A DNA stretch of 64,000 nucleotides from Strigops habroptila (lineage: Eukaryota; Chordata; Aves; Psittaciformes; Psittacidae). The notes under the pieces were generated by a model, which saw only the letters and a program-made list of their open reading frames with translations, ran no database searches and had not been told where the DNA came from. How positions within the stretch are numbered: the first letter of the stretch is position 1; each line of letters starts with the position of its first letter. The position numbers were made by a program, and so were the translations under genes. Location of the stretch: positions 94,046,743-94,110,742 of the forward strand of contig NC_044278.2 of the NCBI RefSeq assembly GCF_004027225.2, written 5' to 3'. This document shows positions 25,201-34,377 of this stretch, one piece after another.

Positions 25201-26987
25201 CAGGCATCTCAGTCTCTTCATCCCTCCTCTCCACTGCATTTCTCAGTCACTAGGAATGCCATCAGCATCACATGCCAATCAGGCCCACAAAACCAAGGCA
25301 CCAGCAGGGATGTGTCTCTGTCCTCGTAGTCTGGCTTCATTTGAATCTTGCGTGTTGTGACTATCATCACCAGAAAAGAGGCCTCCCTACTTGTCTTCAG
25401 CTGAATGTCTTACCCTGGCTCTGGCAGGTAGCGTCACTAGAGGAGTGCTGCCAGCATCATCACCTGTTCTCCTGGACCATGTAAGCTGTTCATCTGCCTC
25501 GAGCACAGATGTCTGTGGGCTCTCTTTTCTCCCACCTTGCTGTCTCTCAATCAACCCCTGCCCTTGCCCTTTCCCTACAAGTGAGTTGTGTGTCTTTCCA
25601 CTGTTCCCAGCTCTTTCACAAGTCTCACAATGCAGTAATCACACTATAACCTTGCAAAGGCAAGCTTTAATACACGACCATTAAATCCTTCCACACTAGC
25701 ACCCAAATAAAAGTAAAAAGTCAGATATATCACTTTTAAAATGTCATTGTTTTAGCCATTTTTATAAACAGGGCTGGGAGGGTTAGACTCAGGCTTTCCA
25801 GTGGGAAATGTTGTATTCTTCTGTAACGGTCAGATATTCAGTATTTTATTAAAATACGAAATAGATGAACCTTCAAGTAGCACAGAGCAATATTGCGTCA
25901 CTGAATTAACTTTAAAACATGTTTAATTGTCCCCCTATTAACCTAAAACTATGTTGAACTGTCCCCCTACTGTAGCCCTCACACCTCCATAGCAATCCAC
26001 AACAAATATGATTGCAACACAAACAGGGATGAAAGATCCTTTTTTGAGGCATGAACTCAGTGGTGTTCATCTGTCACAGGTCTGCCACTGACATGTGGTG
26101 TGGAGTTACAGAGGGGCTGTGAGACATAATTCACTATTGTTTGTGTAGGTGTTTCAGTCCTGTGAGCCGGTTGTGTTTAATTGTGATTCCTGTAGGTTGT
26201 TCATCTTGGTTAATATCGCCACATGAGGGGCTTATCCTTTTAGTTCTACCTACTAAAACATTTTAGTTTTTTTAAATCATCTGTACATGTAGAAAATCAA
26301 AGCACTTTGCCTGTCTTCGTTTCTAACATATGTTCTCGTATTTTAAGAAAGAGTTTGGTTTCAGGGCATTTCTGAAATTTATCGATAGGTAACAATAAAG
26401 CTGCTTCTGAAACATTGTACAAATACCAAATGGTTATTCAAAAATGATTTATGACTGGAAAAACAATCATAAAAGCTGCTTTAGAAAGAAAACAGATTGT
26501 TAGCACTTTCTGAAATGGTATCTCTTTCTACCTCAAAAAGTAATTCATTTAAGATCTTGTTTTAAGGCAAATGAAGCAAATTATTTTATCCCATGAAGTT
26601 TCAGAATGTCCTTTATTGGCATTCAAAAGCACTGAATGAACAGAATTGATTTGCACTTAGACCAAAAAGAATAGTTTTAATATGATTAAAAACATAGGAT
26701 TTATGGATGCAAAGAAGACTTAGAATAATTTCATTTCCTCTGCCATCTATATGTTAAATTGAACCACATATCCAATTACAAGAGCAATAAATAAATGTCA
26801 GCCTTTGCCAAATGTTTTCTTATGCAACTTGGAGTTATTCTGCCTCAGTACATTCATTGTCCCACTCACCACACTCAGAAAGCTACCCAGTAGCACCAGT
26901 AGATATTTACCTTGGAAGAGTGAAGACATGCTTCTTTTGAATCCAGATAAGTAGGGTAAAAAAGAGCAGGCAAAACTTCATCTTCAT
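10098..26987 (-). CDS. CPB2: Carboxypeptidase B2 (TAFI) zymogen, complete gene
   Basis: Eleven coding exons: 26987-26911, 22946-22871, 20206-20082, 19997-19889, 19351-19250, 18695-18591, 16132-16016, 15019-14929, 11484-11282, 10494-10410 and 10282-10098. They sum to 1275 nt, giving 424 residues (human protein 423). The product is a secreted plasma metallocarboxypeptidase zymogen that removes C-terminal Lys/Arg from fibrin and so slows fibrinolysis. A signal peptide covers about residues 1-22. The activation peptide runs to Arg115, in an NPRMS context equivalent to the thrombin-cleaved Arg of human TAFI, with N-glycosylation sequons at Asn48 and Asn109. Zinc ligands are His182, Glu185 and His312. 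Substrate and catalytic residues are Arg245, Asn259, Arg260, Tyr364 and Glu386. Asp371 sits at the S1' pocket position that gives basic specificity. All junctions are GT-AG and the frame is unbroken. Intron 3 is only 84 bases. Confidence 0.96.
10410..10494 (-). CDS. CPB2: CPB2 exon 10
   Basis: 85 nt encoding residues 336-363 plus one base. The segment is unusually Lys/Arg-rich ([14 protein letters not shown]), in a region that is more variable among carboxypeptidases. Flanked by tttcag and gtaagt. Confidence 0.95.
11282..11484 (-). CDS. CPB2: CPB2 exon 9 (third zinc ligand)
   Basis: 203 nt, residues 268-335. It carries [11 protein letters not shown] and [10 protein letters not shown], with His312 as the third zinc ligand, and ends in KSKDHDEL. 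The open frame continues past both splice sites, but similarity stops at acceptor ttacag and donor gtaagt. Confidence 0.97.
11485..14928 (-). other. CPB2: CPB2 intron 8
   Basis: A 3.4 kb intron. Open frames here (for example minus 12416-12721) show no family similarity. I see no transposon or RNA gene. Confidence 0.7.
14929..15019 (-). CDS. CPB2: CPB2 exon 8
   Basis: 91 nt, residues 238-267 plus one base. It contains NRLWRKSRS, with Arg245 equivalent to the transition-state Arg127 of carboxypeptidase A, and GTDMNRNF, with Asn259 and Arg260 as the pair that binds the substrate C-terminal carboxylate. Too short to stand out as an open reading frame; found by motif and splice sites. Confidence 0.96.
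16016..16132 (-). CDS. CPB2: CPB2 exon 7
   Basis: 117 nt, residues 199-237. It contains [19 protein letters not shown], a hallmark of the M14 fold. The exon ends in WSHPS before gtaagt, two codons more than expected from human CPB2 at this junction. Confidence 0.95.
17235..17256. repeat. (ATT)n microsatellite
   Basis: About seven ATT units in CPB2 intron 6. Confidence 0.85.
18404..18441. repeat. CA-rich tandem repeat, 14-base unit
   Basis: Two full copies and a partial copy of a 14-base unit, cacacatacgtgca. The alternating purine-pyrimidine sequence could adopt Z-DNA. It lies 150 bases downstream, in transcript sense, of CPB2 exon 6. Confidence 0.8.
18591..18695 (-). CDS. CPB2: CPB2 exon 6 (zinc HxxE motif)
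   Basis: 105 nt, residues 164-198. It carries [16 protein letters not shown], with zinc ligands His182 and Glu185. Boundaries are ttgtcag and gtgagt. Confidence 0.97.
19250..19351 (-). CDS. CPB2: CPB2 exon 5
   Basis: 102 nt, residues 130-163, including [17 protein letters not shown], a typical M14 stretch at the start of the catalytic domain. Boundaries are ttgcag and gtacag. Confidence 0.96.
19889..19997 (-). CDS. CPB2: CPB2 exon 4 (activation cleavage site)
   Basis: 109 nt, residues 94-129. It spans the end of the activation peptide and the cleavage Arg115 in NPRMS, followed by YENYHSMKE at the start of the mature enzyme. The Asn109 sequon lies just before the cleavage site, as in human TAFI. 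Confidence 0.96.
20082..20206 (-). CDS. CPB2: CPB2 exon 3 (activation peptide)
   Basis: 125 nt, residues 52-92 plus two bases. It contains [11 protein letters not shown] and VHFYVRAS, the core of the carboxypeptidase propeptide fold. It is separated from exon 4 by an intron of only 84 bases. Confidence 0.95.
20207..22870 (-). other. CPB2: CPB2 intron 2
   Basis: A 2.7 kb intron. It holds a short (GTT)n run near 22404-22420. No other feature is recognised. Confidence 0.7.
22871..22946 (-). CDS. CPB2: CPB2 exon 2 (activation peptide)
   Basis: 76 nt, one base plus residues 27-51 ([17 protein letters not shown] and onward). Ends in LLNTTE with an N-glycosylation sequon at Asn48. Phase matches both neighbours. 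Confidence 0.94.
22947..26910 (-). other. CPB2: CPB2 intron 1
   Basis: A 4 kb intron with no exon, transposon or RNA gene recognised. The open frames in 23.4-25.7 kb on both strands have no family resemblance. Confidence 0.7.
26911..26987 (-). CDS. CPB2: CPB2 exon 1 (signal peptide)
   Basis: 77 nt from the ATG at 26987-26985. It encodes [20 protein letters not shown], a secretory signal peptide, then VFTLP. Two in-frame ATGs two codons apart are possible starts; the upstream one is chosen for length. An out-of-frame ATG lies five bases upstream of it. Confidence 0.93.
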
Positions 26988-27019
26988 GGCATACACAATG
27001 AAACCAAATGCAACTGGAA

Positions 27020-27060
27020 AGCTGAGGGTTCAGGACCCACATTATTGATTTAAAAAATGT
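27020..27060 (-). promoter_or_regulatory. CPB2: Putative CPB2 promoter
   Basis: Just upstream of the CPB2 start there is an AT-rich stretch. It includes TTTAAA on the minus strand, which could act as a TATA-like element, and ATTGATTTA on the plus strand (27044-27052), resembling a HNF6/Onecut site. That would fit a liver-expressed gene. The call rests on position and motif only. Confidence 0.3.
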
Positions 27061-30000
27061 TATTTGAAGAGTGGTTAAAATTTAATACTCTCTCTCATCT
27101 CAAGCCCAAGCTCCCAAGCTCCTGGTGGCTAAGTCAATATGACAGAGCTCCCTGGGGAGGTCCTGCTAATATTGATGTTGTCCATCTCCAAAAGGATAAA
27201 GTACATTTTGGGCATTTTCATATTGACAAGTCACTTTGTCATCTCAGCCTTCGAGTCATTTCATTGTGGCTACGAACCACAGACATAAGAAAGAACACCC
27301 AGCACAAAGTTTTTGTGATCCTCTAATGTTTACAGAGGTCCGGCAGCATGCTCTGCATTCAGAACTCCTATAGCACATCACAGCCAAGCATGAAGCTGGA
27401 GTGGGAGTGAGGTTAACCACACTACCACTGTGGAGTCCAAATGGAAAATCCTGAGCTTCTTTTTTTGCTGGCATTTGCCAGCGGAGAAAACAAGGAGGAA
27501 GGGCGATGTGATACTTACTTGTTATTGAGGGATGTTCCTCCTGTTTAGGATAGAGTGCATCAACTTGGTCTCCATCTTCCACAGCTGGTCACTACCTCTT
27601 TGGTTAACACCTGTTCCATCCAAGGATTTCAGATTGCTTGTTCTGCTCTGTGCCCTCTTTTCTGTGATGTTCAGACATCCTGTATTTTCCATGTGTCATA
27701 TGAGGTTAGCTTTCCAAGAAATGTACTAGTGACTCTTCATCTCATTATTATTAATTTTTGAATGCCCCAAGATTTACCCCCTATATTTCTATCCACAATT
27801 GTCCAGACAGGACATGCTAAAAAGCTGAATCAATTTGACACATTAGCTCTTGGCTGAGCGTGTCATGTAGGTGCAGAATGACAGAACCAAACCTAATGTC
27901 TGACACAAAAGATTCTTCAGGTAAGCGGTCCCCAGAAACACAACATGGTTTTCTTCCAGAGGGAATTCATTCCAAAAGCGGACCAAGGAGTGAATCAGTA
28001 TACATGCAAAGGGGACACCAGGGAGCCAAGACCTGAGCATGAATGGGGAAACTAAATTATTTGATGATGTAGGTGTAGCTTAGGGTTATAGCTATACAAC
28101 TGCATGAAAAATGCCTGGGAGCAAGCTCTGGAGCTAAGATTAGGTAACATGGACTAGATTGCATCCACCAGCCTCCTCTAAAACAGGTCTGGAGTGGTCT
28201 GGATCAGAGCCAGTGCTCCAGTTAGGCAGGCAGTCAGGGCTTCCAAGCTCAAATTCAGTCCTGGCTTTTTTTACTTAGGAGGGTGCATCTGTCCTAAGAA
28301 GACAGACGTCTAGGTTTTAGATGGCTGAAGTCAGCAGAGATGAATGATGCTACCCAGTGAGTAAATCCATGGGGTTATAACATCCATGAATATACACCAA
28401 CACCGAAAATCCCCAAAACTGGAGTTGTGCACTAACTGGACACCAAAGGGAACAAAAAAAAACCCAAACAGGGCTCACAGGAAGCTAAAACACTGACACC
28501 TTACCTAGATTTTGTAGTTCCTATTTTATCTTTTCTAGATGTTGTTCAAACAAATAGGAAGTTCTGGTAAGGTACAGAGGCCGTTCCCGGCAAGGGAAAT
28601 GCTCTGCCACAGGGGTTGATTTTTAAACCAGGGCTTCAGATGCTCTTCCCTCACGTAGGCAAAAGGAAGCTGCCAACAGAGGATAAAATACAGGAGATGA
28701 AGCTTGGCCATCCAGGCACACTTTTGTGTGGAAATGTCTGGTGCACAGATATGAATTTAAAGAAAAATTGAACCTACTGAGGTAGGTGTAACAGAGGAAA
28801 TTGAAAAAGCTGATGGAGTGGGATTGCTGGTAACAAGGGAAATAAAAGGATCATATTTCTCTATGTCTTAAAGAGTTAATTGAGTAGGGAAAGGGAACAC
28901 TTTCTACTATCTGTCTGAGAAGAAATTTTGGGCAAATGTCAGGTGTGAGACTTTTTTGTATGTTGGTTGCTTTTACTGTGGGTTTTTCAGCTTATTGCAA
29001 AGAGGTGGTTCACACTCTGTTTGAAAGCTGCTGTTTTCCTACTTGGTTTTTGGTTTCTGGTATGCACTGGAAGTATTTCACACCCCCCAAAAAAGCAAAG
29101 ATGGGTGCTTGAGGAAACTAAAGACACTAGAGGAATTCTGAGGGAAGGATAAACCAGAGTCTTGTGATGGTTAAGGCACTGCACAAGTTAAACCACAATA
29201 AACAGAAAAGTAAATGTAGGATGAAAGACCAAAAAAAAAAAAAAAGAAACTTAAGCATTAACTTCGCTACTTCCACCCAGCTGTTAGGGGTCATCATTTG
29301 TCCTTACGTTGACATTCCCGCTATCCACTTGTCTTGTCCTTTAAGGAACATCATCTCCAACTTTAGCCCTTCCCAGTGCAGACCACTATACCTGAGCAAG
29401 CCATCTCGTGCTGCTTGCACTGCAGAGAAATGGGCTTTTTTCGGGACTAATCTATCTGTGACCTCCTATAGACATCTCAGAGGGTGATGAAACACCTGGT
29501 CCTATTCATGGCCATTGGAGCTGGGGTGACTCGCTTGGAGGTAGGAGGCTGTGTCTGTTCCAGTGAATACCATGGGTTCTGGCTATCTCCCTCCTTCAGC
29601 TTGGACATTCAGGTCTTTACTATGGTCAGAAGCAGTATGAGGTATTCTGGGCTACAAAAGTCATAAATGAAGATATATTTGCTCTTCCTGCAACAGTAAA
29701 TTGTTTATTAACCTTCAAGAATTTCTGAGAATCTGGGAAGTATTTCCCAGATAAGCTGGGAAGAAAAATGCAGTCTTAAAAATCGCTGTGAAATGCAACT
29801 ATAAAAGCAATTGAGTTAATCAAAACATGTAATTTTTATAATTTCAACCATTGTTTGATTGTTACTCAATTTCAAGTCTTTTTCATAATTTTATTGAAAA
29901 TTAACTTTCATTTCTATGCCTTTTTTTTTTTTTTTTTTAGACCTAGAGGAAATAAAATTGAATTTAGGAGCTGTCACAAGGGGAGATTTCAGCTGTTCAA

Positions 30001-33000
30001 AAGCTTCGTTTCTTGAACAAATGTATTTTTCTCTAATTAGGAAATTCATCAAAACTGATCCCTTTTTGCTTCTGATGAATCAGCATTCCCTGATGAAGAG
30101 CTGCTTGGTTCAAAATTCTATCTGAGTTCAAAGGTTTTTCTGCACCTGGATCAATTATTCCTCCTACACTGGGCAGACCACGGGCTATGATGAACTGGTG
30201 CCTGCAAGTGTTACCGTAGCAGATGTGACCAGAAGTCTTGCAGTAATGAGGGACAGTTGGTTTCTGTTAACTTTTAGGGTAGCTGTGGGACATGCACAGG
30301 CTTTTATTTAAAAAGGAATCATCAGGTCCTAGTTTTCAGAGCAGATAATTTACAAAGTAGTCTGTTGATTTCTTTGTTGAAACCTGCACGTGTGGGATTT
30401 AGGACTGGCAGTATATAAGCTTTCCGGTGCCGTTAGTATATTGTTTTTTTAAGTATAATCACATCTCAAAGGTATTCTAAAGAGATATTTCCACTCTTTA
30501 GGCTGAATGTGCTGTCTCTCCCCTCCCTCTCCACATTCACATATAGTAACACTGATGTCCTCTGGATGCTGCACAGGTGTTGTACCTCACCCAGACCAGG
30601 CCCTGGCACATCTTTGTGTGGAGGTTTAAGGTGTCAGTGCCCAAAAAGGTGGCAGCAGAAGAGGCCAGCTACCCATGTCCAAGCTGAGTCAGGGTATCTA
30701 TCACTGCTCAAGCACCCACTGCACCAGCATACGCTGAGATGCTGGGCTGTGCCTGGCTGTTGTGCTGGGCTCCTGCAGCTGCTCTTGCTGGTGAGGGAGA
30801 GCCAGACCCAACAAAGTGGTCAGATGAAACAAGGGAAAGGGGGAACTGCTGGAATTGCTGCAGGCAGATGGTCTTGAGCAGTTGCAGCAGTGCCACTGAG
30901 TAATCTCCAGCAACTCCCATCAGTGGCATCCTTGGCTTTCAGCAGCCAAGTGTCACGAAATTTCCTCTAAGCTCAACCAGGACCTAAGTGTGGCTATCTC
31001 TTTGATCCCGGGCTTTCACAGTGACCAGCAGCAAGATTTTAAATAACAAGCCTCTTCGTGCATCGAGATTCTCAGATCTGAGTCTGTGTTTCAGCATGTG
31101 CCAGAGCCCATGCTAGGTTGGTCCTGTCTGTTTTTAACAGTGAACCTGTTAACAAGCACACAGAAGGGGCAGGAGGGCGAGAGGTCAGCTGTTATCAGCA
31201 GCCTCATCCCTCAGATCCTTTTCCCTGTTTGGGATTAGCATATTCTGGTATTGTTTTGATTCTTCAGAATCCTCTGGTTTCCAGTTAATCAGCAACGAGT
31301 CCCTCCAGGGATGGGTAGTCACAATGGATCCAAGTAACTGAAGCAAAACACAAAAGCCAAGTGAGTCTGTGCTGTCCCTCTTGGTTCTTTAAATTCAGAT
31401 TCAAATGCAAAATTAATGTCCTAAAAATATTTACAGGCACTTGCCCTTTTTTTTGTGCACTAAAACTACTGATGAGGCCAAAAGTAACTGGTTAGCATCC
31501 TTCCTAGATGAGGCAAAGGACGACTGAAATCTAACTAAACTCTGATCTCTGTTGCTTGCTGTGTGGTGCAGCTGAGTGCCATTGCTCATGAGCCACACAA
31601 CGATGCAATTAGTTTAACAGCTCTTTATTATGAATGCGGCAGAACAGAATTAGAACTCAATTTACAAGTCTCCCTTTCAAACTCATTCAGCCGTTAAGGC
31701 CGCATCATCTTTCAGTTTTCCAAGGCATATAATTGATAAATGATTTCTCCTTGCACACCTCAGCTCCTCATCTTTATTCATGAACCAATTAATCTCCTTA
31801 GGACACTGTGATCATTTACATACATGGCCAATGTCACCAACCTCTGTCATTTCATTTTGGAAACAGTTTTGCAGCCCATGAAACCATAAGGAGGGGAAAA
31901 TCTGGACTGTGTCTAAATTTCTGTGGTTCCAGCATTTCTCCCTTATATACGTGCTCACTTTGGTTTTTTGAGTACTCAGTTACACCAACCTACTTTATTA
32001 ATTTTTTACTCTACTCTCCTTACTGTTTAGCTTTCCGGGGTCAGCAGAGAGAAGGATGCTGTAGTGTATGTGCTGTTTTGGGGAGGTAAGGAGGTGTCAG
32101 TACTGGTTAAACACTTTCCTCATGAGCTCTGTTTCCTGAAGGTCTATTATCAACTCCCACCCAAACAAGTGACTCATCTTTTCTTAATGCCAGTAGATAC
32201 TGATTTATTTGCCACTATCTTAGCAAGGAGTACTTGCAAAACAAGTTTAACTTCGTTTAAAAAAGGATATCAAAGGGAGCCACAGGAGCGCTCCAGGAAG
32301 AGCTACTGAGCATTTGAGAAAGTTTCTCCAACTTCCAGCTACAGAAAGCACCCTTTGGCTACGGTGCAAGTGAATGGATGCACATCTGTCCCCTATGTAC
32401 TCTATCTCAATGCACTTGGGTGCAGATATGTACATATCAGGAATGCAGTTAGCCCTGGAGTAGTGTTGTGTTCTGCCTGACTCTGCATCAAAAGTAATTG
32501 CTGGTCTTCTCTGCACTGCTTGCACTTGCTCACGTTGCTTGCATGGCATCTGGTAGAGGTTAAAAGAGTGAGACCTTCCTTTGGGCTTTTTCAGGATGCT
32601 GCGACCTGCTTGGAGGATGTCTGGACCTGCTCAAGCATGCTGGTGAAAAGAAGCTGCCTGCTTTCTCCTGCCTGCTTTCATTCACCCCTTTCAGCTGCTA
32701 TGATCCCCACCTCAGATAGATTGGCACATCTCACTCTCAGCCCATGCTGACCATCAGTCTGTGCAAGCAGATCCACACTGCAGAGGGACTCATCACTGTC
32801 CCACTGGAAAAGCTCTTGTACAAATGCATCCAGATAGGCACTTGACTTTTCTTCTATCCATCCAGGGATAGGGAAGGGGAGAAGTGAGCTTTCCTACAGT
32901 GCACTCTCAGTGTTGCAGTTACAGACCCCCAACAAAGCAGTGACACTTTTGTGTGACTGCTCCAGCCCAGGGTGGTGCAACTGCTCTGGCATCTGAGGGC

Positions 33001-33350
33001 ATCTGTGCTTAAAGTTTCTGCAATCTGCATCCAAGGACCATGCTCTGAAAGCCCCGTGATTCCTGTTTGAGGTGTCATTTCCAAACCTTTAGGAGCTCAC
33101 TGTAGGCTAGAGAGGGATTCCTGTCATGATGCTGTATTGTATACATGTGCTGTGTTCCCCTAGCCCAGAACTTGTGTGAGTAGCACACAGTGAAAGGACC
33201 TTATGAGAATTTGTTCCTCTACTAGGCTCAAAGCCCCCAGGTGCTCCCAAATGGGTGCTACCAGCTCAGCAGAGGCTGAACTTGTATTAGTAGGCTGTTC
33301 CCACATGTTGTGAAGCTTGGCAAGCCAAAGAGGCTTCCAACGCTACAGGT

Positions 33351-33425
33351 CCCATTCACAGTTCACAACCTCTAAGATTAGCAGAACCTGTAATCTTAGA
33401 ATTTGGCTTCAACTGTGAATTTGGG
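33351..33425. repeat. 75-nt imperfect hairpin
   Basis: Two perfect 10-bp arm pairs are nested. ATTCACAGTT at 33354-33363 pairs with AACTGTGAAT at 33411-33420, and TCTAAGATTA at 33371-33380 pairs with TAATCTTAGA at 33391-33400. A 10-base terminal loop and an asymmetric internal loop separate them. It resembles a miRNA-precursor-sized hairpin or the remnant of a small inverted-repeat element. Confidence 0.75.
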
Positions 33426-34306
33426 AAGTTTCTAGAGTCATTTGACTGTTCTGTAAGGTCTATCACCACATGGACAGCATCACCCCAGCAGTGGAGGTGG
33501 GGCTGGTGGCAGAGGCCTGCATTCCTCCTCAGAGATCTCTATTACTTTTCACTGACTTGGCTGATTGAGACTTTCGCTGGCATGTTACTTAACCACAGGT
33601 CTGCTTCACTAGCACCCAAGCAGACACAGGTTATGAGGAGAAGGCATGGAGAGGTTGATACACCTAAGGTTTACCCACCACCTCTCAGATGTGCAGGGTG
33701 TTCTGCGAGGGCTGCAAAATCAAGGGAGGGAATGTCACTGAGGGGCTGGTCGGAAGACACCTCCTCACCTCAGTGACATGCTAAAATATGCTCCAAGGTG
33801 TCCAGTTTGCTTAACTGCAGTGAAGAGCCGGGACAACATCATAGGCTGCTGGAGGTGCCTGGCAATAGCACATTGCTTTTCTCTCTGTGTCAATCAAAGC
33901 AGAACTGTGCATGTCAATTACTAGCTAGGAGATTTCCTGAGTGGATATGTGGGGTTCCTCTCCATGCTTTGTGTGTTTACAGCTATCCATTGGTGTATTC
34001 CTTGAGATCCATAAGACCATGCACTAAGTGAGTGCCTGCCCTGAGGGAGTTCAGTGCTTCTATGCATGATTGATTATGTAGCTTTCTGCTCTTTTCACAG
34101 ATTTCAGACATGTCATTAACTGTGAGCACATGGCCTGTGTGAATTGTGGCCATTCTTGGCTTTGGACAATTTATCATGGACCTGTAATAGCAATAGTAGC
34201 TTGCACCCTGGGACCAAATCAGGTTTTCTGTAAGACATGCCTTTAAAAAGTGATCAGGGCACAAAAAGTAAATAAGGTGCAATGAAAAACAATGCTCTCA
34301 CTAATG

Positions 34307-34377
34307 CTGAGAATTAAACTAATGCTTAGTTCTCAGACTAAGCATTACTTCTAACGCTTAGTCTGACAACTAAGACT
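34307..34377. repeat. Nested inverted-repeat cluster
   Basis: TAATGCTTAGT (34320-34330) and ACTAAGCATTA (34337-34347) form a perfect 11-bp stem with a 6-base loop. Overlapping it, CTGAGAA (34307-34313) pairs with TTCTCAG (34330-34336). A further CTTAGT (34357-34362) pairs with ACTAAG (34369-34374). The same core word recurs in both orientations. Confidence 0.75.

Noticed and set aside
29916-30125. T20 run followed by ag, resembling a splice acceptor, or a poly(A) tail of a processed pseudogene on the minus strand
   Set aside because: No conserved exon follows on the plus strand, and no coding similarity, AATAAA or target-site duplication is evident on the minus strand.
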